Shown: one piece after another, positions 33,562 to 42,074 of the stretch
Layout: every line of letters starts with the position of its first letter
How positions within the stretch are numbered: the first letter of the stretch is position 1
From: Streptomyces wedmorensis
GTDB lineage: Bacteria; Actinomycetota; Actinomycetes; Streptomycetales; Streptomycetaceae
Direction: 5' to 3'
NCBI RefSeq assembly: GCF_000716445.1
Contig: NZ_JNWK01000029.1
Span: 1 to 64,000 of the forward strand
DNA: 64,000 nucleotides
The notes under the pieces: generated by a model
Database searches by the model: none
Seen by the model: only the letters and a program-made list of their open reading frames with translations
What the model was told of the DNA's origin: nothing
Translations under genes and position numbers: made by a program

Positions 33562-34791
33562 TCAGTCACGACCCCCTGTACCGGCCCACTCGTCGACCGT
33601 CTCAAAAGGCCTCCTGAACAGGGGATTCAGCAGAACCGTGCCCGCCGCGACGGGAAGTGTGGCCGGTCCGGCATGTGGACTGACGATGCGTTCGGGATCG
33701 TCGCAGACGTGGGAGAGGTCGATCGCGGCGCCGCGGATCTCCTCCAGGTACTCCGGTTCGAGCACGCTGGACTGCTCGGTCACCACGACCAGATCGGGGT
33801 TGAGGACGTCCAGGAGCAGGGCGACGGCGCGGCCGACCGCGCGGGCCCGTTCGCGCAGCAGCCGGTCGGCGCGCCGGTCCCCGGCTGCCGCCGCGTCCAC
33901 GACCAGGGAGGTGTCGGGCTCGGGCACGATGCCGCGGCGCACGGCGGTGAGCCCGACGGCGGTGTTCGAGGCGGTCGCCTCCAGACAGCCCGAACGCCCG
34001 CACGGGCAGGGGGCCGTGGAGTCCGGGACGGGCAGGTGGGCCACGTCCCCGGCCGCCGCCCCCGGCCCCTGGTGGACGACTCCGGCGAGCCCGACGGCCG
34101 CGTCGACGACGTTCCCGACGAAGAGGTGCACGAGGCTGCGGCGAGCGGCGGGCCGCCCGAAGAGGATCTCCGACTGGGCGATGGAGCGGGCGTGGTTGTC
34201 GACGCGGACCGTGCGTCCGCCCAGGCCACGGGCGAGTTCGGCGGCGAGCGGCCGGCGGCGCCAGCCGAACGCGTCATGGCGCACCACCAGGCCTTCGGCG
34301 GGGTCGACCCATCCGCCGACCGCGGCACCGACCCCGAACAAGGGCCGCCCCCGGGTGTGTTCGTCGAGGAATCCGCGCAGCTCACGGGCGACGGCCGCGG
34401 GCAGGACCTCCGGCGCGACGCCGTCGTGCGGGTAGGTGCGGCGGGCCACGACCCGGCCCCGCAGGTCGACGAGGGCGAACGTCGAGGCGGGGACACCGAG
34501 GTGGACGCCGCCCGCCACGGGACCGCCGGAGGCGCCGACGTGCAGGTCGACGGGGATCCGGGGCCGGCCCACTCCCCCGCCGCCGGTGTGTTCGGGCAGT
34601 TCGCGCAGGAGACCCAGCCTGGCGAGGTCGGTGGCCTGCCGGGAGACGGCGGCGGGGCTGAGGCCGGAGAGCCGTGCGACGGTGCTGCGGGCGACCGGTC
34701 CGTGGTCGAGGACGGTCCGCAGCACGCTGGCGGCGTTGGCCTCGCGCCGTCCGTCACCGGCCATCCGGGGGCCGTGCGGGGTGGTCGTCAT
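33562..34791 (-). CDS. ROK-family transcriptional repressor
   Basis: 409 residues. An N-terminal winged HTH (ANAASVLRTVLDHGPVARSTVARLSGLSPAAVSRQATDLARLGLL) precedes a ROK sugar-kinase-like domain with the zinc motif CPCGRSGCLEA. The catalytic kinase residues are not convincingly conserved (FGVGAAVGGWVD region), as is usual in regulators. ROK repressors typically bind sugars. Here the neighbours suggest a sulfated or glycosidic ligand. The ATG at 34791 follows AGAGAGG; an upstream 46-codon extension is not conserved-looking. It is divergent from the dioxygenase gene. Confidence 0.87.
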   Translation of the reverse strand: MTTTPHGPRMAGDGRREANAASVLRTVLDHGPVARSTVARLSGLSPAAVSRQATDLARLGLLRELPEHTGGGGVGRPRIPVDLHVGASGGPVAGGVHLGVPASTFALVDLRGRVVARRTYPHDGVAPEVLPAAVARELRGFLDEHTRGRPLFGVGAAVGGWVDPAEGLVVRHDAFGWRRRPLAAELARGLGGRTVRVDNHARSIAQSEILFGRPAARRSLVHLFVGNVVDAAVGLAGVVHQGPGAAAGDVAHLPVPDSTAPCPCGRSGCLEATASNTAVGLTAVRRGIVPEPDTSLVVDAAAAGDRRADRLLRERARAVGRAVALLLDVLNPDLVVVTEQSSVLEPEYLEEIRGAAIDLSHVCDDPERIVSPHAGPATLPVAAGTVLLNPLFRRPFETVDEWAGTGGRD

Positions 34792-35384
34792 GGGGGCCTC
34801 TCTGGTCGCTTTCCTGCAGGACGCTGTGATCACTGTTGCGGCGGTGTGAAATCCCGGGGCCGTGTGCGGCGCGGCCGCCGTCCGTGCTTCCGAGACCGCG
34901 GCGCCCGCTCTGGGGAATGGGATCACCACAGGTCAGACGGGGTTCGGTGCGGTACGGGGAACGGGTGCGGGGTCCCGGGGCAGGCGCCGATTCAACCACC
35001 GGGGAGGACGGTTCGGGGAGCGGACGGTCGCTTGACGTCCGGCGGCGGCCACTGCGAGGCTCCGGGACATGTTCGCGACCTCCTCCTGTACCGCCCTCCA
35101 CGGCGCCTGACCCTCGCGACCTCCTCGCGTGGCCGGTTCGCCGCCGCGCTCCCGCGCTCCCCACCCGACGGGCACACCCCTCCGCCACGCGGTACGCACC
35201 CGTCGCACTTCTCGGACCGCACCTGTCGCCCGTACACCCCCCCGTAGCGGTCGCCCTGCCCGTGGACCGCTCGCGCTTCTCGTGGTGCTCCGGCAGCCGT
35301 GCGACGGCCGCGACTTCCCGTCAGCTCATTACTTCCGCTCCGGAATCAATTCCGGACGTGCCCACCTCTCCGAAAGGACCCGCC
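34792..35384. other. Divergent intergenic region, 593 bases
   Basis: It lies between the ROK and dioxygenase genes. No convincing gene was found. A 13-codon frame at 35069-35110 with one Cys lacks leader-peptide features. The only clear structure is the dyad at 35339-35356 next to the dioxygenase start. Confidence 0.5.
35339..35356. promoter_or_regulatory. 18-base dyad upstream of the dioxygenase gene
   Basis: TCCGGAAT-CA-ATTCCGGA is a perfect inverted repeat 28 bases before the ATG at 35385. It has the same 8-2-8 geometry as the operator at 33527-33546 but a different sequence, so a different regulator is likely. Confidence 0.6.
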
Positions 35385-36356
35385 ATGTCCACCGCCACCA
35401 CCACGATCACCGTCCAGAAGGTCGGCGGCCGCCTCGGCGCCGTCATCTCCGGCGTCCGCCTCGGCGGCGACCTTCCCGCCGAGACCGTCGCCGAGATCCG
35501 CGCCGCCCTCCTGGCGCACAAGGTGGTCTTCTTCCGCGGTCAGGACCACCTGGACGAGGAAGCGCACGAGGCCTTCGGCCGGCTCCTCGGCACGCCCGTC
35601 GCGCACCCCACCGTCCCCTCGGCCGACGGCCGTTACTCCTTCCCGATCGACTCGGACCACGGCGGCCGCGCCAACCAGTGGCACACCGACGTGACCTTCG
35701 TCCCCGCGTACCCCGCGTTCTCGATCCTGCGCGCGGTGGTCATCCCGCCCTACGGCGGCAACACCCTGTGGGCCAACACCGCGACGGCGTACGAGAGGCT
35801 CCCCGAGCCGCTGCGCGCCCTCGCCGACGGCCTGCGCGCCGTGCACTCCAACGACTACGACTACGCGGCCCTGCGCCCCGGCGTCCTGCCGGAGCAGCTG
35901 GAGCAGTTCCGCAAGGTCTTCGCGTCGACGAAGTACCTCACCGAGCACCCGGTGGTGCGGGTCCACCCCGAGACCGGCGAACGCACGCTGCTGCTCGGCA
36001 ACTTCGTGCAGCGCATCAGCGGTCTGACGGGCGCCGACTCACGCGCGCTGCTGTCCCTGTTCCAGGCGCACGTCGAGCGTCCGGAGAACACCGTGCGCTG
36101 GCAGTGGCAGGTCGGCGACGTGGCGATCTGGGACAACCGGGCCACCCAGCACTACGGCGTGGACGACTCCGACGACCACGACCGCAAGCTGCGCCGGGTC
36201 ACCATCGACGGCGACGTGCCCGTCGGCATCGACGGCCGCTCCTCGGTGCTGCTCGCGCCCGAGACCGTCCCGGAGCCGGGCTTCGGCATCGCCTCCGGCG
36301 CCTCGACGGCCGCGACCGTCACGCCGGCCGCGGCGAAGGAGTCGGCCGCCGTATGA
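35385..36356 (+). CDS. TauD/AtsK-type Fe(II)/2-oxoglutarate-dependent dioxygenase
   Basis: 323 residues. The iron-binding HxD is in QWHTDVTF and the distal His in ATQHYGVDD, followed by the 2-oxoglutarate-binding Arg in [11 protein letters not shown]. The sequence is closest in pattern to alkylsulfatase AtsK and TauD, which release sulfite from sulfate esters or taurine by oxygenolysis. It lacks a signal peptide. The ATG follows GAAAGGACC. Being next to the sulfatase/ABC operon and its regulator, it probably provides a second, oxygen-dependent route to sulfur. Herbicide-type dioxygenases of this family remain an alternative. Confidence 0.85.
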   Translation: MSTATTTITVQKVGGRLGAVISGVRLGGDLPAETVAEIRAALLAHKVVFFRGQDHLDEEAHEAFGRLLGTPVAHPTVPSADGRYSFPIDSDHGGRANQWHTDVTFVPAYPAFSILRAVVIPPYGGNTLWANTATAYERLPEPLRALADGLRAVHSNDYDYAALRPGVLPEQLEQFRKVFASTKYLTEHPVVRVHPETGERTLLLGNFVQRISGLTGADSRALLSLFQAHVERPENTVRWQWQVGDVAIWDNRATQHYGVDDSDDHDRKLRRVTIDGDVPVGIDGRSSVLLAPETVPEPGFGIASGASTAATVTPAAAKESAAV

Positions 36357-36362
36357 CGAGCG

Positions 36363-36431
36363 CCCCGCCGAGGGTGCCCGTGGCACCCACCCGCCAGGAA
36401 CGGTGGGACGCCACGGGCACCCTCGGCGGGG
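36363..36431. terminator. Very long bidirectional hairpin terminator
   Basis: A perfect 22-bp stem (36363-36384 with 36410-36431) starts CCCCGCCGAGGGTGCC. Its 25-base loop contains CCCACC and GGTGGG, which can extend the structure. It lies between the convergent dioxygenase and cupin genes. Confidence 0.85.
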
Positions 36432-36443
36432 AGGGGGGCGGGG

Positions 36444-36815
36444 TCAGGAGGAGGGCGGCAGGGCGTAGTCGGTGAAGCCGACCCAGTCCAGGGCGACGCA
36501 GGGTTCGTCGCCGAGGACCCAGGCATCGTGCCCGGGGGTGACCCGCATGAAGTCGCCGGCGCCGAACTCGGCCGTTTCGCCGTCGTCCATGACGACCTTC
36601 ATGCGGCCGCTGACGACGTAACCGACGTGCGACGCCTGACAGCTGTCGGTGCCTGCGATCGGCTTGACGTGCTTGGACCACTGCCAGCCCGGCTCGAAGA
36701 CGGCGCGACCGACCGCTCCGCCGTCACTGGTGAGCAGGTCGAGCCTGCCCTTGCCTTCCGTGAAGGGACGGGTCTCGTCCGCTTCGTCGAAGCTCTTCCG
36801 TACGATGCCGGCCAT
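36444..36815 (-). CDS. Small cupin-domain protein
   Basis: 123 residues forming a single cupin barrel. Motif 1 is partly retained (KHVKPIAGTDSCQASHVGYVVSGRM) and motif 2 appears as PGHDAWVLGDE. His residues that could bind metal are present (SHVG, PGHDAW). Similar stand-alone cupins are annotated only as cupin-domain proteins and function is unknown. The ATG follows GGGAGTGCAAG. Confidence 0.8.
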   Translation of the reverse strand: MAGIVRKSFDEADETRPFTEGKGRLDLLTSDGGAVGRAVFEPGWQWSKHVKPIAGTDSCQASHVGYVVSGRMKVVMDDGETAEFGAGDFMRVTPGHDAWVLGDEPCVALDWVGFTDYALPPSS

Positions 36816-37108
36816 CTTGCACTCCCGGCGGGAAAATAGGGCGGGCCCCCGAGTCCTCTTCCAGGCTACGCCGAGACCGCCGCGGCCACCCTCCGCAGCC
36901 GGCTCGCGGATGGTTGGCTTTCACATCGAACTCCCGGGTACGGCGCGCCGTTCTTGGCGGATCCCGGCATATCCCCTGCCCGAATTCTGTGCACATCACC
37001 TATCAGCCATATCTACACATAAAGGACAGATAAGCGCACAATGAAAAAGCGGCGAAGGAACGCCGCCACTGCGGTCAGACGTGCATCACGCCGAAGGAGG
37101 CGAGTCGT

Positions 37109-37546
37109 ATGGCCGACGTCTCTCACCGTCATGGTGATATCGCCGGACACCCCGACGCGTCGGAAATGCGGGACAGGTACGCCCGTATGCTCCAGACGCG
37201 AGGCGTCACGGCGGTCGAGGAACTCGTGATCCTCGCCGGTGTCTACGCCGCGATCTCCGCGTGGACGGTTCACTTCGCCGCCGCCCAACCGGAACTCGCC
37301 ATCAGCAACCTGGTCGTCGGCATCGCCCTCGCGGCCCTCGGCCTGTGTATGTCGATGGCCCCCGAACGGTCGCAGGACCTGAACTTCGTCGTACTGCTCA
37401 TGGGCGCGTGGCTCATCGTCTCCCCGTGGGTGGTCTCGCGGAACCCCGACACGGGCATGATCCTCAGCAATGTGATCACCGGTGCGTGCGTCTGCCTGTT
37501 CTCGCTCACGGCCGGCGGACTGCTCATGTCCAAGCGGAGGACGTGA
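37109..37546 (+). CDS. SPW-repeat membrane protein
   Basis: 145 residues. After a 35-residue polar N-terminus come four hydrophobic segments: VEELVILAGVYAAISAWTVHF, LVVGIALAALGLCMSM, LNFVVLLMGAWLIVSPWVV and ILSNVITGACVCLFSLTAGGLL. The SPW motif lies in IVSPWVV. This is the actinobacterial SPW family; function unknown. The ATG follows GAAGGAGG. The 290 bases upstream are AT-richer around 37000-37050, which probably holds the promoter, and contain no other gene. Confidence 0.87.
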   Translation: MADVSHRHGDIAGHPDASEMRDRYARMLQTRGVTAVEELVILAGVYAAISAWTVHFAAAQPELAISNLVVGIALAALGLCMSMAPERSQDLNFVVLLMGAWLIVSPWVVSRNPDTGMILSNVITGACVCLFSLTAGGLLMSKRRT

Positions 37547-37658
37547 CGGCCTGATCCCCGCTCACGCGACCCCCGCTCCCCCCATCCGTTGATCCTCTCC
37601 CTGGACGGCGGCACCCCCATCCCCCGGAGGTGCCGTCGTTCGCCGTCCCCGTCGGGCG

Positions 37659-37748
37659 GAGCCGACACGGACCGAGCCGATACGGGCAGAGCCGATACGG
37701 GCGGAACCGACACGGACGCAGCCGATACGGATAGAGCCGGTACGGAGC
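37659..37748. repeat. Six degenerate 15-bp tandem repeats
   Basis: Units at 37659, 37674, 37689, 37704, 37719 and 37734 follow GAGCCGATACGGGCA with a few changes. Because the period is a multiple of three, several frames stay open across them on both strands (for example PYRL repeats on the minus strand), but no ribosome site or codon bias supports a gene. The remainder of the 308-base gap 37547-37854 shows nothing else. Confidence 0.88.
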
Positions 37749-37854
37749 GATTGGCCGTGCCTCCTTGTGCACGGTGGCGCAGGACCCGCTCCCGCCGCCC
37801 CGCCTAGCCTCGCCGCACGGGACGCGACGGCACCAAAGAGGGGCGGAACCACCG

Positions 37855-39144
37855 GTGAACTGGCACATCCACGACTACCGCGAGAGCGATCTCGCCGCGG
37901 TCGTCCATCTGATCGACACCACCGCCGAGCTCGGGCAGGAGTCCGTGTTCTCGCTCGCCGAGTGCATCGGTGCCCTCACCAGCAGGGAGCCGGCCGTGGT
38001 CGCCGTCCACCAGGGCGTGCCCATCGGGGCCGCGCTCGCCTGCGTCTCCGGGGAGCGGGCATGGGTGATGCGCGTGGCGATCTCCTCGGCGTGGCGCGGC
38101 CGGGGCCTCGCCAGCGCCCTGCTCGTGGAGCTGGAGCGGCGGCTCGTGGCGGCTCGGGTCGGGCGGATCGCGTACGTGCTGCCGGAGGAGGAACTCCTCG
38201 GCGAGGGACTGCTGAACGCCGGGTACACGCGCCAGCCGGCCGTCGCCTACTTCGAGAAGGTGGAGCCGCTGCACGGCCCCGCCGCAGGCCTCCTCGACGA
38301 CCTGGGCGGCCGACTGCTGCCCGGCGACCTGTGGGCGAAGGTGGCCGGGATGGAACGCGAGAAGGACCTGATCGAGCGCCGGGTGGTGCTCCCCCTCGCC
38401 GAACCGGAGCGGGCCACCCGGCACGGCGTGCGGCCGCCCCGGGCGGTGTGCCTGTTCGGCCCGCCCGGCACCGGGAAGACGACGTTCGCGCGCGGAATCG
38501 CCTCCCGGCTCGGATGGCCGTTCGTCGAGATCCTGCCGTCCCGGCTCGCCGACGAGGGGAACCTCGCCGCGGCCCTGCGGTCCGCGTTCGCGCGGATCGC
38601 CGAGCTGGAGCGGGTCCTCGTCTTCATCGACGAGGTGGAGGAGATCGCCCCGGTCCGCTCGGAGCCGGCACAGCCCGGCGGCATGCACGGGGTGACGAAC
38701 GAACTCCTCAAGCTCATACCGGGGTTCCGGGAGCGAGACGAGCGTCTCCTCGTCTGCGCCACCAACTCGATCCGCTCCCTCGACCCGGCGTTCCTGCGCC
38801 CCGGCCGGTTCGACTACCTGATCCCGATCGGTACGCCGGACAAGGCTGCGCGGGCGGCGATCTGGGCCCGCTACACCGACGGGCGCACGGACGTCGACAT
38901 CGACGAACTCGTCCTGGCGAGCGACCTGTTCACCCCTGCCGACATCGAGCACGCGGCCCGGATCGCCGCTCAGGCCTCCTTCGAGCGGGACCTGATCGCC
39001 GTCGGCGGACGTGGCGGCGACGACCCGGTGCCCGGGGCGAGCACGGCGGACTACCTGGCGGCGATCGGGCAGTGCCGGCCGACGGTCACGCCCGACATGA
39101 TCGAGCAGTTCACCTCGGACATCACGACGCACGCACGGATCTGA
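37855..39144 (+). CDS. GNAT acetyltransferase fused to an AAA+ ATPase
   Basis: 429 residues. Residues 1-135 are a GNAT domain: IHDYRESDLAAVVHLID, then VMRVAISSAWRGRGLASALLVELE with the acetyl-CoA loop RGRGLA (81-86). Residues 160-429 are an AAA+ domain with Walker A GPPGTGKT (202-209), Walker B VFIDE (256-260), sensor-1 Asn304 and an RPGRFD arginine-finger segment (315-320). The latter resembles FtsH/proteasomal ATPases. All catalytic motifs of both halves are intact. The GTG at 37855 is chosen because it begins the GNAT fold, with AAAGAGGGGCGG upstream. The 3' end overlaps the convergent kinase gene by 23 bases. The combined role is unknown. Confidence 0.87.
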   Translation: MNWHIHDYRESDLAAVVHLIDTTAELGQESVFSLAECIGALTSREPAVVAVHQGVPIGAALACVSGERAWVMRVAISSAWRGRGLASALLVELERRLVAARVGRIAYVLPEEELLGEGLLNAGYTRQPAVAYFEKVEPLHGPAAGLLDDLGGRLLPGDLWAKVAGMEREKDLIERRVVLPLAEPERATRHGVRPPRAVCLFGPPGTGKTTFARGIASRLGWPFVEILPSRLADEGNLAAALRSAFARIAELERVLVFIDEVEEIAPVRSEPAQPGGMHGVTNELLKLIPGFRERDERLLVCATNSIRSLDPAFLRPGRFDYLIPIGTPDKAARAAIWARYTDGRTDVDIDELVLASDLFTPADIEHAARIAAQASFERDLIAVGGRGGDDPVPGASTADYLAAIGQCRPTVTPDMIEQFTSDITTHARI

Positions 39145-40060
39145 CGACGAGGTCGAACTCCTCCCCCGCCGCGTCCAGTTCGCCCCGGTCCGGCGGCTGC
39201 GCGCCGGCCCGGGACACGGTGACGGCCGCCGCCGCGGCCGCCCTCCGCAGCAGCCGGGCGAGGTACTCGGCCCCGAGCCCGCCGAGGTCCTCCCCGGCAC
39301 GGAAGGCGAGGGTGTCGAGGACGGCGGACATGAAGGAGTCGCCCGCGCCGACGGTGTCCACGACGGGGACCTTCGGCGCGTTGGCGGCGACCGTGGCCCG
39401 ACGGGTGACGGCGAGCGAGCCGTCGGCGCCGCTGGTGACCAGGACGACGGCGGGACCGAGGTCGAGCCACCGTGCGGCGACCTCGCGCGGGCTCGCGCCC
39501 GGGTAGAGCCAGGCGAGGTCCTCGTCGCTGGCCTTCACCAGGTCGCTGAGGGCGACACAGCGTTCGACGCGTGCGACCGCGCCGGCGTGGTCCCCCATCA
39601 GCGCGGGACGCACGTTCGGGTCGTAGCTGACCGTGGCCCGGCCTCGGAGTCCTTCGACCAGGGCGAGCACCGCCGTCGCGCCTGGCTCGGTCACGGCCGC
39701 GATGGACCCCATGTGGACGTGGGCGGGGGCCGGGGCGGGCCGCACGGGCTCCGCCTCCAGCGTCCAGGCGATGTCGAAGGCGTACGTGGCCCGGCCCTGC
39801 GCGTCGAGGGCGACGACCGCCGACGGGGTGCGGGCGGGCACGCCGCCGACCTCCAGCCGTACGCCCGCGCCCTTGAGGTGGTCGCCGATCAGCCGCCCGG
39901 CGTCGTCGTCGGCGAGCTGCGTGAGCAGGGCGACCTCCCGGCCCAGCCGTCCCAGGCCGTACGCGACGTTGGCGGGGCTGCCGCCCGGGTGGACCCGGTC
40001 GGGGGTGCCGGGGGCGCGGACGATGTCGGCGACGCACTCGCCGATCACCAGGAAGGACAT
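39122..40060 (-). CDS. PfkB-family carbohydrate kinase (fructokinase-like)
   Basis: 312 residues. Signature 1 is HPGGSPANVAYGLGRLG and signature 2 is VDTVGAGDSFMSAVL, with the catalytic Asp in AGDS. The sequence is most like fructokinases or 2-keto-3-deoxygluconate kinases of actinobacteria. It stands alone and overlaps the convergent GNAT-AAA gene at its end. Confidence 0.87.
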   Translation of the reverse strand: MSFLVIGECVADIVRAPGTPDRVHPGGSPANVAYGLGRLGREVALLTQLADDDAGRLIGDHLKGAGVRLEVGGVPARTPSAVVALDAQGRATYAFDIAWTLEAEPVRPAPAPAHVHMGSIAAVTEPGATAVLALVEGLRGRATVSYDPNVRPALMGDHAGAVARVERCVALSDLVKASDEDLAWLYPGASPREVAARWLDLGPAVVLVTSGADGSLAVTRRATVAANAPKVPVVDTVGAGDSFMSAVLDTLAFRAGEDLGGLGAEYLARLLRRAAAAAAVTVSRAGAQPPDRGELDAAGEEFDLVVRSVRAS

Positions 40061-40256
40061 GCGGTCAGAGCTCCTCGGCTAGCCGCCGACCGGATGCGGA
40101 TGCCCTGCCGGACGGACCCGCAGATGGTACGCCGTCCCGCCGCGCGCGTCGGTGCGAAGCCGCTCGAAGACCCGCCCGACGTGCCTATGGTGGGGATCAT
40201 GGGAAGCCGCCCGGGTCACCGGCGGCTTCGGGACGGAACGGGGAGGGGGTCTTCCG

Positions 40257-40844
40257 GTGGAACCGGTGGACACGGTCGAGGGGCTCGCGGTCATGGCCTT
40301 CAGCGACGGCAAGGAGATGGAGGCCTGGCTGGAGACGCACCACGGGGACACGCCCGGCATCTGGCTCCTGCTCGCGAAGAAGGGCACGGAGCTCCCGTCG
40401 CCCACCGCGGACGAGATCCTCGACGGCACGCTCGTGTACGGCTGGATCACGGGCAAGCGCATCACGCGCGACGAACGGACCTACCTCCAGAAGATCACGC
40501 CTCGCCGGCCCCGCAGCCTGTGGTCCCAGGTCAACGTGCGCCAGGTCGAGGCACTCACCGCCGCCGGCCGCATGCGCGAACCTGGCCTCGCCGAGGTGCG
40601 GGCCGCGCAGCGGGACGGGCGCTGGGAGGCCGCGTACCCCTCCCAGAAGGACGCCACCGTGCCCGACGACCTCGCGGCCGCCCTGGCGGCCGACCCCCGG
40701 GCCTCGGCCGCCTTCGAGGCCCTCGGCAAGACCGACCGCTACCTCGTGATCCTCAGCCTCTGGCAGGCCCGCACCGCCAAGACGCGGGCGGCCCGCCTGG
40801 AACGCGCCGTGACGGCACTGGCGGCGGGCGAGGGACGACGCTGA
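40257..40844 (+). CDS. YdeI-like (bacteriocin-protection/OmpD-associated) family protein
   Basis: 195 residues. The YdeI pattern is clear: GLAVMAFSDGKEMEAWLETHHGDTPGIWLLLAKKGTELPSPT, then LDGTLVYGWITGKR, the strand TYLQKITPRRPRSLWSQVNV and the C-terminal segment PDDLAAALAADPRASAAFEALGKTDRYLVILSL. The family is widespread and of unclear biochemical role. The GTG at 40257 is preceded by GGGAGGGGG. Confidence 0.85.
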   Translation: MEPVDTVEGLAVMAFSDGKEMEAWLETHHGDTPGIWLLLAKKGTELPSPTADEILDGTLVYGWITGKRITRDERTYLQKITPRRPRSLWSQVNVRQVEALTAAGRMREPGLAEVRAAQRDGRWEAAYPSQKDATVPDDLAAALAADPRASAAFEALGKTDRYLVILSLWQARTAKTRAARLERAVTALAAGEGRR

Positions 40845-40878
40845 GGCAGGGGCTCCGGGGGCCGGGGGTCCGGGCCTC

Positions 40879-40911
40879 GGGGCGGCGGCCGTGCGGCCTG
40901 GGAGCCGCCCC
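40879..40911. terminator. Hairpin between convergent genes
   Basis: GGGGCGGC (40879-40886) pairs with GCCGCCCC (40904-40911), with further pairing of GGGTC (40866-40870) and GACCC (40915-40919). It lies between the YdeI-like and GNAT genes. Confidence 0.55.
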
Positions 40912-40958
40912 TCAGACCCGAGGCGTCAGATGCGGGTGCCGGGGCCGGGACCCAGGGG

Positions 40959-41528
40959 TCACGACCTCGGCTCGGCGGCAGTGCGGCCCCGTGGCAGCTC
41001 CTCGGGACGGGAGGCGGCGCCCCGGCGCCGCCGGTACAGGACCTGGTGGGCGTCCCATTCGACGAACGACTCGGCGTGCTCCAGGCCGACGGCCTCAAGG
41101 AGCCGACGGGACCTGTGGTTCGCCTCCTGGGTGACCGCGACCACGCTGGGCGCGGTCTCCAGGGCCCGCGCGACGGCCGCGCGGACCGCCTCGCGCGCGT
41201 AACCCCGTCCCCAGTGCTCGGGAAGGAACTGATAGGAGACCTCGGTCTCGCCGCCCCACCCGCCGTCCTCCACCGTGACGAGGCCGAGGAGCACGCCGTC
41301 CTCGGCCCGGACCACCGCGTGGAAGCCGGGCGCCCCGACGATCCGGCGCTGCCGTATCCGGACGACCGACTCGATGACGGGACCGCCGAGGTGCTGCCGC
41401 ACGTCGGGATCGGTCCACAGCCGCGTCACGGCCGGCACGTCACGGCTCCGGACGGGCCGGAGGACCAGCCGCTCGGTGACGAGCGGCTGCGCTGCGGGGT
41501 GCGGGGGTACGGTCACGCCTCCGATCAT
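40959..41528 (-). CDS. GNAT acetyltransferase (RimJ/RimL type)
   Basis: 189 residues. The RimL-like pattern is VTERLVLRPVRSRDVPAVTRLWTDPDVRQHLGG, then YQFLPEHWGRGYAREAVRAAVARAL with the acetyl-CoA loop, and NHRSRRLLEAVGLEHAE. The substrate is probably a protein N-terminus or small amine. The ATG at 41528 lacks an obvious ribosome site; a GTG at 41516 is the alternative start. Confidence 0.83.
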   Translation of the reverse strand: MIGGVTVPPHPAAQPLVTERLVLRPVRSRDVPAVTRLWTDPDVRQHLGGPVIESVVRIRQRRIVGAPGFHAVVRAEDGVLLGLVTVEDGGWGGETEVSYQFLPEHWGRGYAREAVRAAVARALETAPSVVAVTQEANHRSRRLLEAVGLEHAESFVEWDAHQVLYRRRRGAASRPEELPRGRTAAEPRS

Positions 41529-41557
41529 CTCAGGACGGCGGCGCGACCGGGAGCTCG

Positions 41558-41743
41558 TCAGCGGCGCTCCGGGCCGCCGCCGATGACGGGCACGAGGCTG
41601 CGCAAGGCGAGTCCCGCGGCGATCAGCGTGGTCGCGGCGACGACGAGGCAGAGCACGGCGACGGGTGACATCCCGCCGCCGGTCGCGGCGAGGCCGGCGC
41701 CTCCGCCGCCTACCGCGCCCGAGCCGATGGGCTTGCCGTACAT
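41558..41743 (-). CDS. 61-residue membrane protein with LAXTG-like sorting motif
   Basis: Residues 18-22 are LAATG, followed by a Gly-rich link, a hydrophobic helix (VAVLCLVVAATTLIAAGLALRSLV) and a basic tail (PERR). That order is the sortase sorting signal, and LAXTG is the class E sortase motif of Streptomyces. There is no N-terminal signal peptide, only 17 Gly-rich residues, so the protein may simply insert through its one helix. The ATG has AAAGGA nine bases upstream, which supports a real gene. Confidence 0.65.
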   Translation of the reverse strand: MYGKPIGSGAVGGGGAGLAATGGGMSPVAVLCLVVAATTLIAAGLALRSLVPVIGGGPERR

Positions 41744-42074
41744 GAGGTGGTCCTTTCGGTTCGACGGCCTTGGTGATCTCGTCGTCCTCGGTGAGCGAGG
41801 CCAGGCTGTAGGAGCCGTCGCCGCCTGTCCGGCCGGCCCGGCGGGTGTCCGTCAGGGCGAAAAGGATGAGGGGCCGGGCGGTCCCGGCCGACCCCGGCAC
41901 GACGTTGATCGACGTGTCCGGACAATAGGGTCGGCTGTCCGTCCCGGCACTCCCGGGCGGTCCCGGCCCTGCCCTCCGGGCACACGGCGCTGCTTTCCGG
42001 ACGGGACCTAGACCCATCGACGGAGGGCTCATCGGCTCCTCGGCCGAGGTGCCGAGCACCGCCGTCCGGCCACC
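41744..42074. other. Divergent gap of 331 bases without a gene
   Basis: It lies between the LAXTG-like protein and the F420-reductase-like gene. Open frames here show no ribosome site or codon bias. It presumably holds both promoters; I could not place them. Confidence 0.5.

Noticed and set aside
35069..35110. 13-codon frame with one Cys upstream of the dioxygenase as a second leader peptide
   Set aside because: It lacks the HVDL pattern and is 275 bases from the gene with no hairpin or promoter placed near it.
37524..37868. Minus-strand protein with PYRL repeats
   Set aside because: It arises from the 15-bp repeat, which stays open in several frames. No ribosome site or codon preference supports it.
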